From contig OZ240674.1 of the NCBI GenBank assembly GCA_965198795.1, positions 1,240,001 through 1,304,000 on the forward strand: DNA of 64,000 bases. The letters are read 5' to 3'. The translations under genes and the position numbers were made by a program. The notes under the pieces were generated by a model. The model was not told where the DNA came from. It made no database searches and saw only the letters and a program-made list of their open reading frames with translations. Numbering within the stretch: position 1 is the stretch's first letter; each line of letters begins with the position of its first letter. Shown in pieces: positions 39,992 through 48,639 of this stretch. This stretch comes from G965198795 sp965198795 (GTDB lineage: Bacteria; Pseudomonadota; Alphaproteobacteria; Rhodospirillales; Casp-alpha2).

Positions 39992-42790
39992 ATGACCGCC
40001 GAAGAGCCGCGCGCCGATCAGCCGCGCAACGGCGGGGCGCCGTTTCTTTCGGCGGCCCCGGCTCTCGCTTGTAATCTCCGCGAGGCCTGCTGGCTCGACC
40101 CAGCGACGGGTGAGGTGGAAATTTTGAAGCCACGTGAAGCCGCCAACCGGCTGGGCGGCGGCTCCGCCATTCGGCCCATAGTCTGCCACGCGCAACTGAC
40201 GGCAAGGCGTCTCCGGTCTTCGGGACTTCCGGTGCTCGACGCGCTTGAGTTGTTCGCCTTCGTCCACCCGGCCCGGTTTTGCGCGCCGACGCCGAAGGGA
40301 TTGGCCGAAGCGCTGGAATTGCCGCCGCCGGGCAACCTGGAACAAGAAGCGGAAACACTGCTTCACGCGGCGGCGAACTTGCTGAGAACATTGGAAGAGC
40401 GGGATTCCCAAGACTGGAACGCCGCGGCCATAGGCTTCGCCATGGGACGCTCGGGTTGGCCTTGGGCGTCGAATGTGCTGGCCGCCTTGGGCAAATCCGG
40501 CATGGAGGAGGCGCCCCATTCCAGGAACATCCGCCAAGGCCTTCGTGTCTGGACGCGGTTGCCGGAATGGGAAGACGGCGATCAACCGCAGCCCCCGGAA
40601 AGCTGGCCCGTGGATGCGGCGGAAGCGCGGGCGCGATTGAATAAGCTGTTGGGGCGCGGCTCGGAACGGCGCGAGCAGCAAACGGATTATGCGGGTTTCG
40701 TCGCCCAGGCGTTTTCTCCTCGCGAGGAAGCCGGAAAACCCAATCTGGTTTTGGCGGAAGCCGGCACAGGCGTGGGCAAGACGCTGGGCTATGTGGCGCC
40801 CGCGTCGGTCTGGGCGGAAAAAAACGGCGGCACGGTCTGGCTCTCGACCTTTACCCGAAATCTCCAACGCCAGTTGGACACGGAACTGACGCGTCTCTAT
40901 CCGGACCCGGCGGAGCGGCGCAGCCGCGTGGTCATCCGCAAGGGCCGCGAGAACTACTTTTGCCTTCTGAATTTCGAAGAAGCCGTTGATCGCATCGGTC
41001 CCCGCGGCGGACGGGAGGTCATTGCGCTGGGCCTGGTCGCGCGCTGGGCGGCGGCGACGCGGGACGGCGACATGGCGGGCGGCGACTTTCCGGCATGGCT
41101 GGCCGGTCTTTTGGGCCGCGGCCTGACGACGGACATGACGGACACCCGCGGCGAATGCGTCTACGCTGGATGTCCGCACTATCATAAATGCTTCATCGAG
41201 CATTCCCAGCGCCGCGCGAAATACGCCGACATCGTTGTCGCCAATCACGCCCTGGTGATGATCCAGGCGGCGCTCGGCGGTCTCGGCGGCGACGTAACGC
41301 ACTTGCCGCCACGCTATGTGTTCGACGAGGGCCACCACTTGTTCAACGCAGCGGACGGGGCGTTCTCCGCCCATTTGTCCGGCCATGAGATGGCGGACTT
41401 GAGACGCTGGCTGGTGGGCGCGGAACAAGGTGACCTGTCGCGCTCGAAAGGGCTTCGGAGGCGGGCGGAGGATTTGCTGATCGACGACGACGGCGGCCTG
41501 GCGGCTTTGTCGGAAGTTTTGGAACGGGCGCGGGCGCTCGCTGGTCCCGGCTGGCGTCAACGATTGGCGGGTGGCGAGCCGCGCGGCCCGGCGGAAGCGT
41601 TCCTGAGCCTTGTCCGAACCCAGGTCCACGCACGCACGGACGAGGCGGACAGTTCCTATGATCTCGAAGCGCCGGCCCGCCCGCCGATCAATGGATTGCT
41701 GGAAGCGGGCGGGAAGCTGGACGAGGCGCTGTCAAGGCTTGGCGCGCCGACGAAGCGCTTGATGAACCGTCTGTTGGCGCGCCTTGAGCGGGATGCGGAT
41801 GAGTTGGATACAAACACCCGGAACCGAATCGAATCCCTTTGCCGCTCATTGGAGCGGCGGCTGCTCGGCCGGATCGCCGACTGGCGCGCGATGCTCGAAT
41901 CGCTGAGCGGCGACGCGCCGGACGGCTTTGTCGACTGGATGGCCGTGGACCGGCAAGGCGGCGCGGACATTGACGTTGGTCTTCATCGTCATCATGTGGA
42001 TCCCATGAAGCCGTTCGCCGAAGTGATTGGCGAGAAAGCCCACGGTATGCTGGTCACGTCGGCGACGCTCAAGGACAGAACCGGCGACGAGGACACGGAC
42101 TGGGGAACGGCCCGCGCGCGCTCCGGCGCCACGTATTTGAAAGGCCCGCGTCACGAACTGGCCGTGGCGTCGCCCTTTGACCACGCGGAACGGACGAGGG
42201 TTTTCGTCGTCGGCGACGTGGACTGGAACGACCCGGCGCGGTTGGCGGCGGCCTATCGCGAGTTGTTCATGGCGTCCGGCGGCGGCGCCCTTGGCCTGTT
42301 CACCGCCATTCAGCGCCTTCGCGCCGTCTATGAGAAGATCGCGTCCCCCCTGGACGAGGCCGGGATCGTGTTGTACGCGCAACATGTCGATCCGCTGGAT
42401 ACTGGCAGCTTGATCGACATATTCCGGGCGGACGACGACGCCTGTCTTCTGGGCACCGACGCGGTTCGGGACGGCGTGGACGTGCCGGGCCGCTCGCTCC
42501 GCCTGATCGTCTTCGACCGGGTGCCGTGGCCTAGGCCCGGTTTGCTCCACAAGGCGCGCCGAAATGCTTTTGGCGGGCGGCGATACGACGAGATGCTGGT
42601 CCGCCTCAAACTCACCCAGGCCTATGGGCGCCTGCTCCGCCGCGCGGCGGACAAGGGCGTGTTCGTCATGCTTGACCGCCGGCTTCCAAGCCGCCTCGCC
42701 AACGCCTTTCCCCCGGACGTCCGGGTGGAACGGCTCGGCCTCAAAGCGGCGGTTGCGGGGATAAGGGCGTTCTTGAGTGATGAAACGTAA
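39992..42790 (+). CDS. DinG-type ATP-dependent DNA helicase with degenerate exonuclease-like N-terminus
   Basis: A 932-residue XPD-like superfamily 2 helicase. Walker A is AEAGTGVGKT (residues 255-264), the DEAH-like box is DEGHH (445-449), and the iron-sulfur cysteines are Cys324, Cys389, Cys394 and Cys400 (CVYAGCPHYHKC). C-terminal motifs V/VI are in GTDAVRDGVDVPG and LTQAYGRLLRRAADKG. The first 230 residues contain VLDALELFAFVHPARFCAPT, reminiscent of a DnaQ exonuclease that has lost its acidic residues. It probably resolves R-loops or forked DNA. The ATG at 39992 follows CGGAG. Confidence 0.88.
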   Translation: MTAEEPRADQPRNGGAPFLSAAPALACNLREACWLDPATGEVEILKPREAANRLGGGSAIRPIVCHAQLTARRLRSSGLPVLDALELFAFVHPARFCAPTPKGLAEALELPPPGNLEQEAETLLHAAANLLRTLEERDSQDWNAAAIGFAMGRSGWPWASNVLAALGKSGMEEAPHSRNIRQGLRVWTRLPEWEDGDQPQPPESWPVDAAEARARLNKLLGRGSERREQQTDYAGFVAQAFSPREEAGKPNLVLAEAGTGVGKTLGYVAPASVWAEKNGGTVWLSTFTRNLQRQLDTELTRLYPDPAERRSRVVIRKGRENYFCLLNFEEAVDRIGPRGGREVIALGLVARWAAATRDGDMAGGDFPAWLAGLLGRGLTTDMTDTRGECVYAGCPHYHKCFIEHSQRRAKYADIVVANHALVMIQAALGGLGGDVTHLPPRYVFDEGHHLFNAADGAFSAHLSGHEMADLRRWLVGAEQGDLSRSKGLRRRAEDLLIDDDGGLAALSEVLERARALAGPGWRQRLAGGEPRGPAEAFLSLVRTQVHARTDEADSSYDLEAPARPPINGLLEAGGKLDEALSRLGAPTKRLMNRLLARLERDADELDTNTRNRIESLCRSLERRLLGRIADWRAMLESLSGDAPDGFVDWMAVDRQGGADIDVGLHRHHVDPMKPFAEVIGEKAHGMLVTSATLKDRTGDEDTDWGTARARSGATYLKGPRHELAVASPFDHAERTRVFVVGDVDWNDPARLAAAYRELFMASGGGALGLFTAIQRLRAVYEKIASPLDEAGIVLYAQHVDPLDTGSLIDIFRADDDACLLGTDAVRDGVDVPGRSLRLIVFDRVPWPRPGLLHKARRNAFGGRRYDEMLVRLKLTQAYGRLLRRAADKGVFVMLDRRLPSRLANAFPPDVRVERLGLKAAVAGIRAFLSDET

Positions 42791-42831
42791 AAAACGCCCT
42801 CGCTCCGCCTCTCTCCCCGAGGCGGAGGGCG
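42788..42831 (-). terminator. Rho-independent terminator of the AEC transporter gene
   Basis: GAGGCGGAGGGCG (42819-42831) pairs with CGCCCTC-gct-CCGCCTC-type sequence (42795-42811, three-base bulge). On the minus strand the stem is followed by a run of T (complement of the AAAAAA at 42789-42794), as expected for termination of leftward transcription. It also separates the convergent helicase gene. Confidence 0.7.
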
Positions 42832-42840
42832 GCGAGAACC

Positions 42841-43773
42841 CTAGAAATCCAACCCAAATAGGATGGACACGGTGACGACCGCCAGAACGGTGGAGAATAG
42901 CGTCGCCGTGGACGTCCTCTGAACGTACAGGTCATAACGCTGAGCCAGCACGAACACCGTGGCCCCTGTCGGCAGCGCCGCCATCAGCAGCAGAATCCGC
43001 ACCCAGTCGTCCCGCACCTCGAACACATGCGTCGCCAGCCACCAGGCCGCGAGCGGATGGATCAAAAGCTTGATGAAGACCATGGCGCTGATTTCCGCCT
43101 TGCCCTTGCGGATGGGCTTGCCCACCAGGAACAGACCCATGGCGAAGAGCGCGCAGGGAGCCGCCGCCGCGCCCAGGACGGTCGAGAACGCGCCGATGGG
43201 CTTCGGGACGGGCAGTCCCGTCAGCGAATAGAGGATACCCAGGACGGGAGCCACGATCATGGGGTTCTTGAGCAGCGCCGCCATCGTCCCCTTGAGCGCC
43301 TTCGCCAATCCGCGGCCCGCGCCAGACGTCATTTCAATGACGCAGACGGGAATGGCGAGATAAAGGATGGTCTGGGACACAGTCGCGATGACCGCCGGCA
43401 GAGCGCCCGAATCCCCAAAAGCAACGATGGAAAGCGGGATGCCCATGTACCCCGTGTTCGAAAAAATCGCCGTCATGGCGAACAACGAGCCTTCGGACGC
43501 GGACGCGCGGAACAGCACCTTCGCCACAACGAAACCGAAGATGAAAACAACGCTCACCGAGCCGATATAGGCGCCGATGTATCGCCAATCGAAAATCTTG
43601 GAGGAATCCACGCTGGCCATGGCGTGAAACAGCAAGACGGGCAAAGCCACCCAATAGACGAAGCTGTTGAGCGCGTCCGTGGACTGATCGCCAAGAACGC
43701 CGGCGCGCCCGGAAAGGTACCCCGCCAGGATGATGGCGAAAACAGGCAGGACGACGTTAAAGACGGGTTCCAC
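42841..43773 (-). CDS. AEC (auxin efflux carrier-like) family transporter
   Basis: A 310-residue membrane protein with about ten spans in two halves. Typical AEC segments are VVLPVFAIILAGYLSGRAG at the N-terminus, ALNSFVYWVALPVLLFHAMA, FSNTGYMGIPLSIVAFG and, in the second half, HPLAAWWLATHVF and AALPTGATVFVLAQRY. Bacterial members move malonate, malate or other small carboxylates; the direction and substrate cannot be read. It is divergent from a beta-hydroxyacid dehydrogenase gene that might act on the same acid (inference). Confidence 0.92.
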   Translation of the reverse strand: MEPVFNVVLPVFAIILAGYLSGRAGVLGDQSTDALNSFVYWVALPVLLFHAMASVDSSKIFDWRYIGAYIGSVSVVFIFGFVVAKVLFRASASEGSLFAMTAIFSNTGYMGIPLSIVAFGDSGALPAVIATVSQTILYLAIPVCVIEMTSGAGRGLAKALKGTMAALLKNPMIVAPVLGILYSLTGLPVPKPIGAFSTVLGAAAAPCALFAMGLFLVGKPIRKGKAEISAMVFIKLLIHPLAAWWLATHVFEVRDDWVRILLLMAALPTGATVFVLAQRYDLYVQRTSTATLFSTVLAVVTVSILFGLDF

Positions 43774-43871
43774 GGGCGAGGGTCGCTTTCCGGCTTGCGG
43801 GTAATGAAAGATAGCGGTTTAGTGCGCGCCGCCCCGGCGCGCAATCCACAAACAGGAATAGGAGTTTTCCC

Positions 43872-44771
43872 ATGGCGGCGCTAAACGGTCACACCATCGG
43901 ATTCATCGGCCTCGGCCTGATGGGCAAACCCATGGCCAGAAACTTGGGGAAAGCCGGCGCGGCGCTGGTCATCAACAACCGCAGCCAGGATGTGATCGGG
44001 GAACTGTCGGCCGAGGGCATGACGCCGGCCGCGACGCCCGCCAAAGCCGCCGAGAGCGCCGATATCGTCATCACCATGCTGCCCGACACGCCGGCGGCGG
44101 AGAAGGTGATGATGAGCGCCGGCGGCGTGATGGAAGGCTTGCGTGAGGGATCGCTGATAATCGACATGGGCACGACCGGAATGCTGGCGACGCAATCCTT
44201 CGCGGCCGCCGCAAGAGAGAAACGGGCCGGCTATGTGGACGCGCCCGTTTCCGGGGGCACCATCGGCGCGGAAGCCGGCGCCCTGACAATCATGGCGGGC
44301 GGTGAAAAGAGCGACTTCGACCGCGCCCGCCCCGTCCTGCAAACCCTGGGATCGCGCGTCACGCACGTGGGCGGCGTCGGCGCGGGCCAGGTGGCCAAGG
44401 CCGCCAACCAGGTGATCGTGGGCCTCAACATCGGCGCCCTGGCCGAAGCGCTGGCCCTGGCCGCCGCCGCCGGCGTCGATCCAGCGAAAGTCGCGGAGGC
44501 GTTGAAAGGCGGCTTCGCCGACAGCCGCATCCTGGAAGTTCATGCTCAGCGCATGCTGAACGGCGCCTTCACGCCGGGCGGCAAGTGCGTGACCCAGCGC
44601 AAGGATATGGACCAAGCCATTGAACTGGCCGGGCATTTCGGCATGGCGCTGCCCGCCACGTCCATGAGCCGCGATCTTTACGACAAAGTGATAGAAGCGG
44701 GTAACGGGGACCTGGATCATTCCGCGTTGATCACGGCGATCGATACGGACTGGGAAATCAAAGCGCGCTGA
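43872..44771 (+). CDS. Beta-hydroxyacid dehydrogenase (2-hydroxy-3-oxopropionate reductase-like)
   Basis: A 299-residue NAD(P)-dependent oxidoreductase. It opens IGFIGLGLMGKPMARNLGKAG, has VDAPVSGGTIGAEAGALTIM and the catalytic Lys in GAGQVAKAANQVIVGLN. The CVTQRKDMDQAIELA-like end is closest to tartronate semialdehyde reductase (GarR/GlxR), an enzyme of glyoxylate and glycerate metabolism. Related dehydrogenases for other beta-hydroxyacids cannot be ruled out. It ends 14 bp inside the convergent nickel/cobalt transporter gene. Confidence 0.9.
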   Translation: MAALNGHTIGFIGLGLMGKPMARNLGKAGAALVINNRSQDVIGELSAEGMTPAATPAKAAESADIVITMLPDTPAAEKVMMSAGGVMEGLREGSLIIDMGTTGMLATQSFAAAAREKRAGYVDAPVSGGTIGAEAGALTIMAGGEKSDFDRARPVLQTLGSRVTHVGGVGAGQVAKAANQVIVGLNIGALAEALALAAAAGVDPAKVAEALKGGFADSRILEVHAQRMLNGAFTPGGKCVTQRKDMDQAIELAGHFGMALPATSMSRDLYDKVIEAGNGDLDHSALITAIDTDWEIKAR

Positions 44772-45492
44772 TCGAACGCACGACGACAAGCAGGCCAAGT
44801 CCGGCGGTTCCAACGCCAATCATCGTTTGAAGACCGCGGTTTGCGCGCGTCAGCCCCTTCGCCGTCCAGCGCAGCGGTACGGCGAACACAGCCGTCAGCG
44901 CAATCATGCCCAGCATGGAACCGGCGCCGAACAAAACAACATAGAGCATTGCCCGATAAGGGTCCGCCAGTTCGCTCGCCGCCAGGACGATAAGCGCCGC
45001 CGAACCGGCCATGCCATGGATCAATCCCACCGCCAGCGCGCGCCAGGGCGGCCCGCCCGCATGGTGGTGAGCGTGATTGTGCTCATGACGGGCCGGATCG
45101 TGGAGCCTAGCGTCATGTTTATGACTATGGGCGTGGAAGTGAACAGAGCCGTCGGCGTGGGCGTGGGCGTGAAAATGGACGCGCTCTTTCCTCAATCGCC
45201 GAAGGACGCCAAGTCCCAGGCCCATCAGCATCACGCCGACGGCGGTCTCCAACCAATGACTGAAAGCTGGATCCAGTCGCGCGCCCGCGACGATGACGGC
45301 TGCTGCTGCTGTCCCCAGCGTCAGGGTATGGCCGAATCCCCAAAGCGCCCCATGACCGATCATGCGGCGCCAGGACGTTTCGCCGCTGATCACGGAAGAA
45401 ACCGCCGCCACATGGTCGGCCTCAAACGCATGTTGCGCACCAGCCGCCAAGCCCAGTGCGAGCACGCCCAAAAGCGCCGCGTCGAATTCCAC
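44758..45492 (-). CDS. Nickel/cobalt transporter-like membrane protein (NicO/UreH type)
   Basis: A 244-residue membrane protein. The metal signature HAFEADHVAAVSSV in the first span matches the H-x4-D-H motif of nickel/cobalt permeases; a second HGMAGSAALIVL segment is typical for the NicO/UreH branch. Between the halves is a very His-rich cytosolic loop (HFHAHAHADGSVHFHAHSHKHD and HEHNHAHHH), a likely metal buffer. No urease or hydrogenase genes adjoin it. Import or efflux direction is not decided by the sequence. Confidence 0.88.
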   Translation of the reverse strand: MEFDAALLGVLALGLAAGAQHAFEADHVAAVSSVISGETSWRRMIGHGALWGFGHTLTLGTAAAAVIVAGARLDPAFSHWLETAVGVMLMGLGLGVLRRLRKERVHFHAHAHADGSVHFHAHSHKHDARLHDPARHEHNHAHHHAGGPPWRALAVGLIHGMAGSAALIVLAASELADPYRAMLYVVLFGAGSMLGMIALTAVFAVPLRWTAKGLTRANRGLQTMIGVGTAGLGLLVVVRSISAL

Positions 45493-45726
45493 GGTTCAAA
45501 CCCTCAATCAGTTCCTGTATTTCGAAGAGGCCATCAAAGAGACAAAACCGCGCGCGGGTCAATCCGCCCTGGCCGCGATTGGCGCGGCCCCGGCCTTCAT
45601 TCGCGGACGCGCGAGCGTTGTGGCTGTCAGGGCGGCGACGCCGCGCCGCGAGCCAGCCTGTCCGCCCGCGGCTAAGACGTTATGACATTAAGCGGGATCG
45701 ATTCATGGGTTTCCAAGAGATTTGAT

Positions 45727-45867
45727 CCGTCATTCCCGGGCTCACTCCGTCATTCCCGCGAAGGCGCGAATCCAGCCGGGCGGGCCGCGTTCCGGCTTAT
45801 CGTGAGTGATGGCCAGCCATGCGTGACGAAGGGTGGTCTGGACCCCCGCCTACGCGGGGGCGACAAA
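45727..45867 (+). repeat. Dispersed palindromic element of about 120 bp, copy 2, plus a fragment
   Basis: GTCATTCCCGCG begins at 45749 and the element ends in GCGGGGGCGACAAA at 45867. It aligns along its whole length with the minus strand of 13192-13312. A partial copy (CCGTCATTCCCGGGC) precedes it at 45727. It lies in the 680-bp gap 45493-46175, where I see no credible gene. Confidence 0.82.
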
Positions 45868-46175
45868 ATAATAACGCGGCAAGGGCGCCTAGGCGGCGGC
45901 GTTTGTTCCGATGGCTCAAGTATCGGTTCCGAAAGGCCGAAAAAGGGATGTGGACGGCGTCCGCGCGGTCTTCAATAGCGTCCTGAACGTTGGCGCGCGC
46001 CCCGCGAACTCGTCAACCATGACAAAAACACGGGGCGTGAATACATCCAGTGTCATAACGCTCTAGTGCTGTGATGATCGCTTCATGGTCCAAATTTCCG
46101 TGACCGCTTGGCGGGGGTGATCGTTCCGGAAGCCTGTTGCGTAAATTCATTCACCCTCACCCATGAAAGCGCTCC

Positions 46176-47612
46176 ATGACGTCCCCTTCCCCCACGATTG
46201 TCTGGTTTCGCCAAGACCTACGCCTGGATGACAATCCGGCCCTCGGCTGGGCGGCGAAGCGCGGCGCGCCGGTGATTCCGGTTTATATCCTGGATGACGA
46301 GTCCCCGGGCGCGTGGGCGATGGGCGGCGCCTCGCGCTGGTGGCTCGAGAAATCCCTGGCCGCCCTGGACGCCTCGTTACGCACTTTGGGAAGCCGCCTG
46401 ATTCTGAAACGGGGCGAGGCCGGGCGCGTCCTTCGGAGTCTGGTGTCGGAGACGGGGGCCGCCGCCGTTGCGTGGAACCGCCTTTACGACCAGCCGTCAA
46501 TCGCCAGAGACACCGGCGTTAAGACCTTCCTCAAGGAGCGGGGCGTCAACGCCGAGAGTTTCAACGCGGGCTATTTGAACGAGCCCTGGGAAGTGAGGAC
46601 AAGGGCGGGCGGCTGGTTCAAGGTTTATACCCGCTATTGGATGGCGATGCGGGACCTGGGCGACCCCATGCCGCCCTCGCCCCCGCCCGCCTCCATCACC
46701 GCCCGGAATGGTTGGCCGGCCGGCGACGCTCTTGAGGATTGGGGACTGTACCGGCCAGGGACCGATTGGGCGGCGGCGTTCCCGGACTACTGGAAACCGG
46801 GGGAAGCGGGCGCCCGCGAACGGCTGTCGCGTTTCCTGAACGAGGCTGTCGGCATCTATGCGGACAAAAGGGACTTCCCGGCGGTCCCGGCGACGTCGGG
46901 GCTGTCGCCTCATCTTCATTTCGGGGAAATCAGTCCAAGGCGCATATGGTCCGAGACCGTGGCGGCGAAAGGCTGGTCGAAATCTGTGGAGAAGTTCCTG
47001 AAGGAAGTCGTCTGGCGCGAGTTCGCGAACCACGTACTGTTCCATGCGCCCGGCCTGCCCGAAACCCCCATGAACCCTGCGTTCGCCGCGTTTCCCTGGG
47101 CGGAGGACGGGGAACTGCTGACCGCCTGGCGGCGGGGAAGGACCGGCTATCCCATTGTGGACGCCGGCATGCGCGAGCTTTGGACCACGGGAACGATGCA
47201 CAATCGGGTCCGTATGGTCGCCGCGTCCTTTCTGGTGAAGCACTTGCTGCAACCGTGGCAGGCGGGCGAGCGCTGGTTTTGGGACACGCTGGTGGACGCG
47301 GACCTCGCCAGCAACGCCTTCAGCTGGCAGTGGGTCGCGGGCTGCGGCGCGGACGCGGCGCCCTACTTCCGGATTTTCAATCCCATTCTTCAGGGCGAGA
47401 AGTTCGATCCGGGCGGCGTCTATATCCGGCGCTGGGCGCCGGAGCTGTCCCATGTTCCGGACAGGTTCCTGAACAAGCCCTGGAAAGCGCCGTTACTGGT
47501 TCTGAAAGAAGCGGGCGTCACGTTGGGCGAAACCTACCCGGAGCCCATTGTCGATCACGGCCTCGCCCGAAAACGGGCGCTGGACGCTTTCGCCTCGATC
47601 AAGAGGGGATAG
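46176..47612 (+). CDS. phrB: Deoxyribodipyrimidine photolyase (cryptochrome/photolyase family)
   Basis: A 478-residue flavoprotein that repairs UV-induced cyclobutane pyrimidine dimers with blue light. N-terminal antenna domain starts IVWFRQDLRLDDNPALGWA. The FAD-binding C-terminal part has TSGLSPHLHFGEISPRRIW, FLKEVVWREFANHVLFH, GYPIVDAGMRELWTTGTMHNRVRM and DADLASNAFSWQWVAGCGADA, which include the FAD and lesion contacts of class I CPD photolyases. Length is normal. The gene stands alone, convergent with prmA, whose stop is only a few bases away. Confidence 0.94.
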   Translation: MTSPSPTIVWFRQDLRLDDNPALGWAAKRGAPVIPVYILDDESPGAWAMGGASRWWLEKSLAALDASLRTLGSRLILKRGEAGRVLRSLVSETGAAAVAWNRLYDQPSIARDTGVKTFLKERGVNAESFNAGYLNEPWEVRTRAGGWFKVYTRYWMAMRDLGDPMPPSPPPASITARNGWPAGDALEDWGLYRPGTDWAAAFPDYWKPGEAGARERLSRFLNEAVGIYADKRDFPAVPATSGLSPHLHFGEISPRRIWSETVAAKGWSKSVEKFLKEVVWREFANHVLFHAPGLPETPMNPAFAAFPWAEDGELLTAWRRGRTGYPIVDAGMRELWTTGTMHNRVRMVAASFLVKHLLQPWQAGERWFWDTLVDADLASNAFSWQWVAGCGADAAPYFRIFNPILQGEKFDPGGVYIRRWAPELSHVPDRFLNKPWKAPLLVLKEAGVTLGETYPEPIVDHGLARKRALDAFASIKRG

Positions 47613-47616
47613 CCTC

Positions 47617-48639
47617 TCACCCGGATGCGCTCCGGCGACGGCCGTTCCCCCGCTTCGTCATTCCCGCGAAGGCGGGAATGACGTGCCGGCTTCGAGCGGG
47701 ACCGGAGGCAGAGCCGGCTGAGGGGTACGGCTTTCTGACCACCACCGTCAGCCAGCCGCCGCGCGCGGCCTTTGACGCCATTTTAAGTCCCGCGTGGCGT
47801 TGAGCGGACAGCACCATTTCCTGATTTTTAGTCAAAAAACCTGATAAAATTCCATAGCCGCCCGGCGCGAGGTGACGCCCCAGGTCAATCGCCATCCGCC
47901 GAACGGGGCGGGCCAGGATATTGACGATGATCAGGTCGTAAGGCGCGCCGTCGCGGATGACTCCGGACCGGTAACCGTCCGCCGCGGCCGTGCGCGCGAA
48001 CCTGGCGAGTCCGTTCCGCCGGGCGTTCACCTCCGCGACCCGGACGGCTTCCGGGTCATTATCCGTCAGCAACACGTCCGCCCGCCAGAGCTTCGCCGCC
48101 GCAAGGCCCAGGATGCCGGACCCGCAGCCCAAATCAAGAACGCGCCGGGGCCGGAACTTCCTCGCGAGCGCCTCGACCGCGGCGAGACAGCCCGCCGTGG
48201 AGCCGTGTCCGCCGGACCCAAAGGCCGTCCCTGCGTCCAGTTGCAGCGTGATCGTTCCAGCCCGGGGGGGAATCTCCGAATGACTGCCGTGAATCAGAAA
48301 GCGGCCAAGCCGAAGCGGCGGGAATTCCATCAAGTTTTCAGCAATCCAATCCGCGGGCGGCACAAGGTCGAACATGGCTTTTGGGGCAAGGCTGTCCGAG
48401 TCCGCGAAAACTGCGTTGAGACCGGTCTGAATATGGTCTTTATCGGGCTCCGCCCCGACAAAGCCCTCGACAAGGGCCGTGCGGTTCTCTTCTTTCAGAT
48501 AAGTTCCAACGGCGTCACAGACCGGTTCCAGGACAGCCTCGACGAGCGGCGCGTCCGCAATGGAAACGCGCGCCGCGACGCGCCAGTGAAAGCCCCCAGT
48601 CCCCAAAGCTTTCCGCCCCCATCGTTCGCCCCTAACCAT
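47617..48639 (-). CDS. prmA: Ribosomal protein L11 methyltransferase
   Basis: A 340-residue SAM-dependent enzyme that trimethylates ribosomal protein L11. The N-terminal L11-binding part is divergent; the methyltransferase core has DAGTAFGSGGHGSTAGCL, VLDLGCGSGILGLAAAKL (SAM loop), LTDNDPEAVRVAEVNARRNG and DLIIVNILARPV (NILA replaces the usual NPPY). The last 30 residues (RHVIPAFAGMTK and a basic tail) are the translation of a palindromic repeat at 47657-47682, not part of the enzyme fold. Start at 48639 overlaps the uvrD stop by eight bases. Confidence 0.9.
   Translation of the reverse strand: MVRGERWGRKALGTGGFHWRVAARVSIADAPLVEAVLEPVCDAVGTYLKEENRTALVEGFVGAEPDKDHIQTGLNAVFADSDSLAPKAMFDLVPPADWIAENLMEFPPLRLGRFLIHGSHSEIPPRAGTITLQLDAGTAFGSGGHGSTAGCLAAVEALARKFRPRRVLDLGCGSGILGLAAAKLWRADVLLTDNDPEAVRVAEVNARRNGLARFARTAAADGYRSGVIRDGAPYDLIIVNILARPVRRMAIDLGRHLAPGGYGILSGFLTKNQEMVLSAQRHAGLKMASKAARGGWLTVVVRKPYPSAGSASGPARSRHVIPAFAGMTKRGNGRRRSASG
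47657..47682. repeat. Palindromic REP-like element inside the prmA 3' end
   Basis: GTCATTCCCGCG, AA, GGCGGGAATGAC: an almost perfect palindrome, the same core as the other dispersed elements. It is translated in prmA as VIPAFAGMT. Confidence 0.9.

Noticed and set aside
39613..39993. Minus-strand 126-codon frame before the helicase
   Set aside because: Pro/Arg-rich low-complexity translation without motifs, overlapping the helicase start region.
39971..41629. A 552-codon open frame on the minus strand opposite the DinG-type helicase
   Set aside because: It is Arg/Gln/Gly/His-rich with no domain, and it is fully antisense to a gene with intact helicase motifs. Codon bias in GC-rich DNA explains it.
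45682..45978. Plus-strand 98-codon frame in the gap before the photolyase gene
   Set aside because: Most of it is translated repeat element (DPRLRGGDK-type) and no ribosome site or homologous domain is seen.
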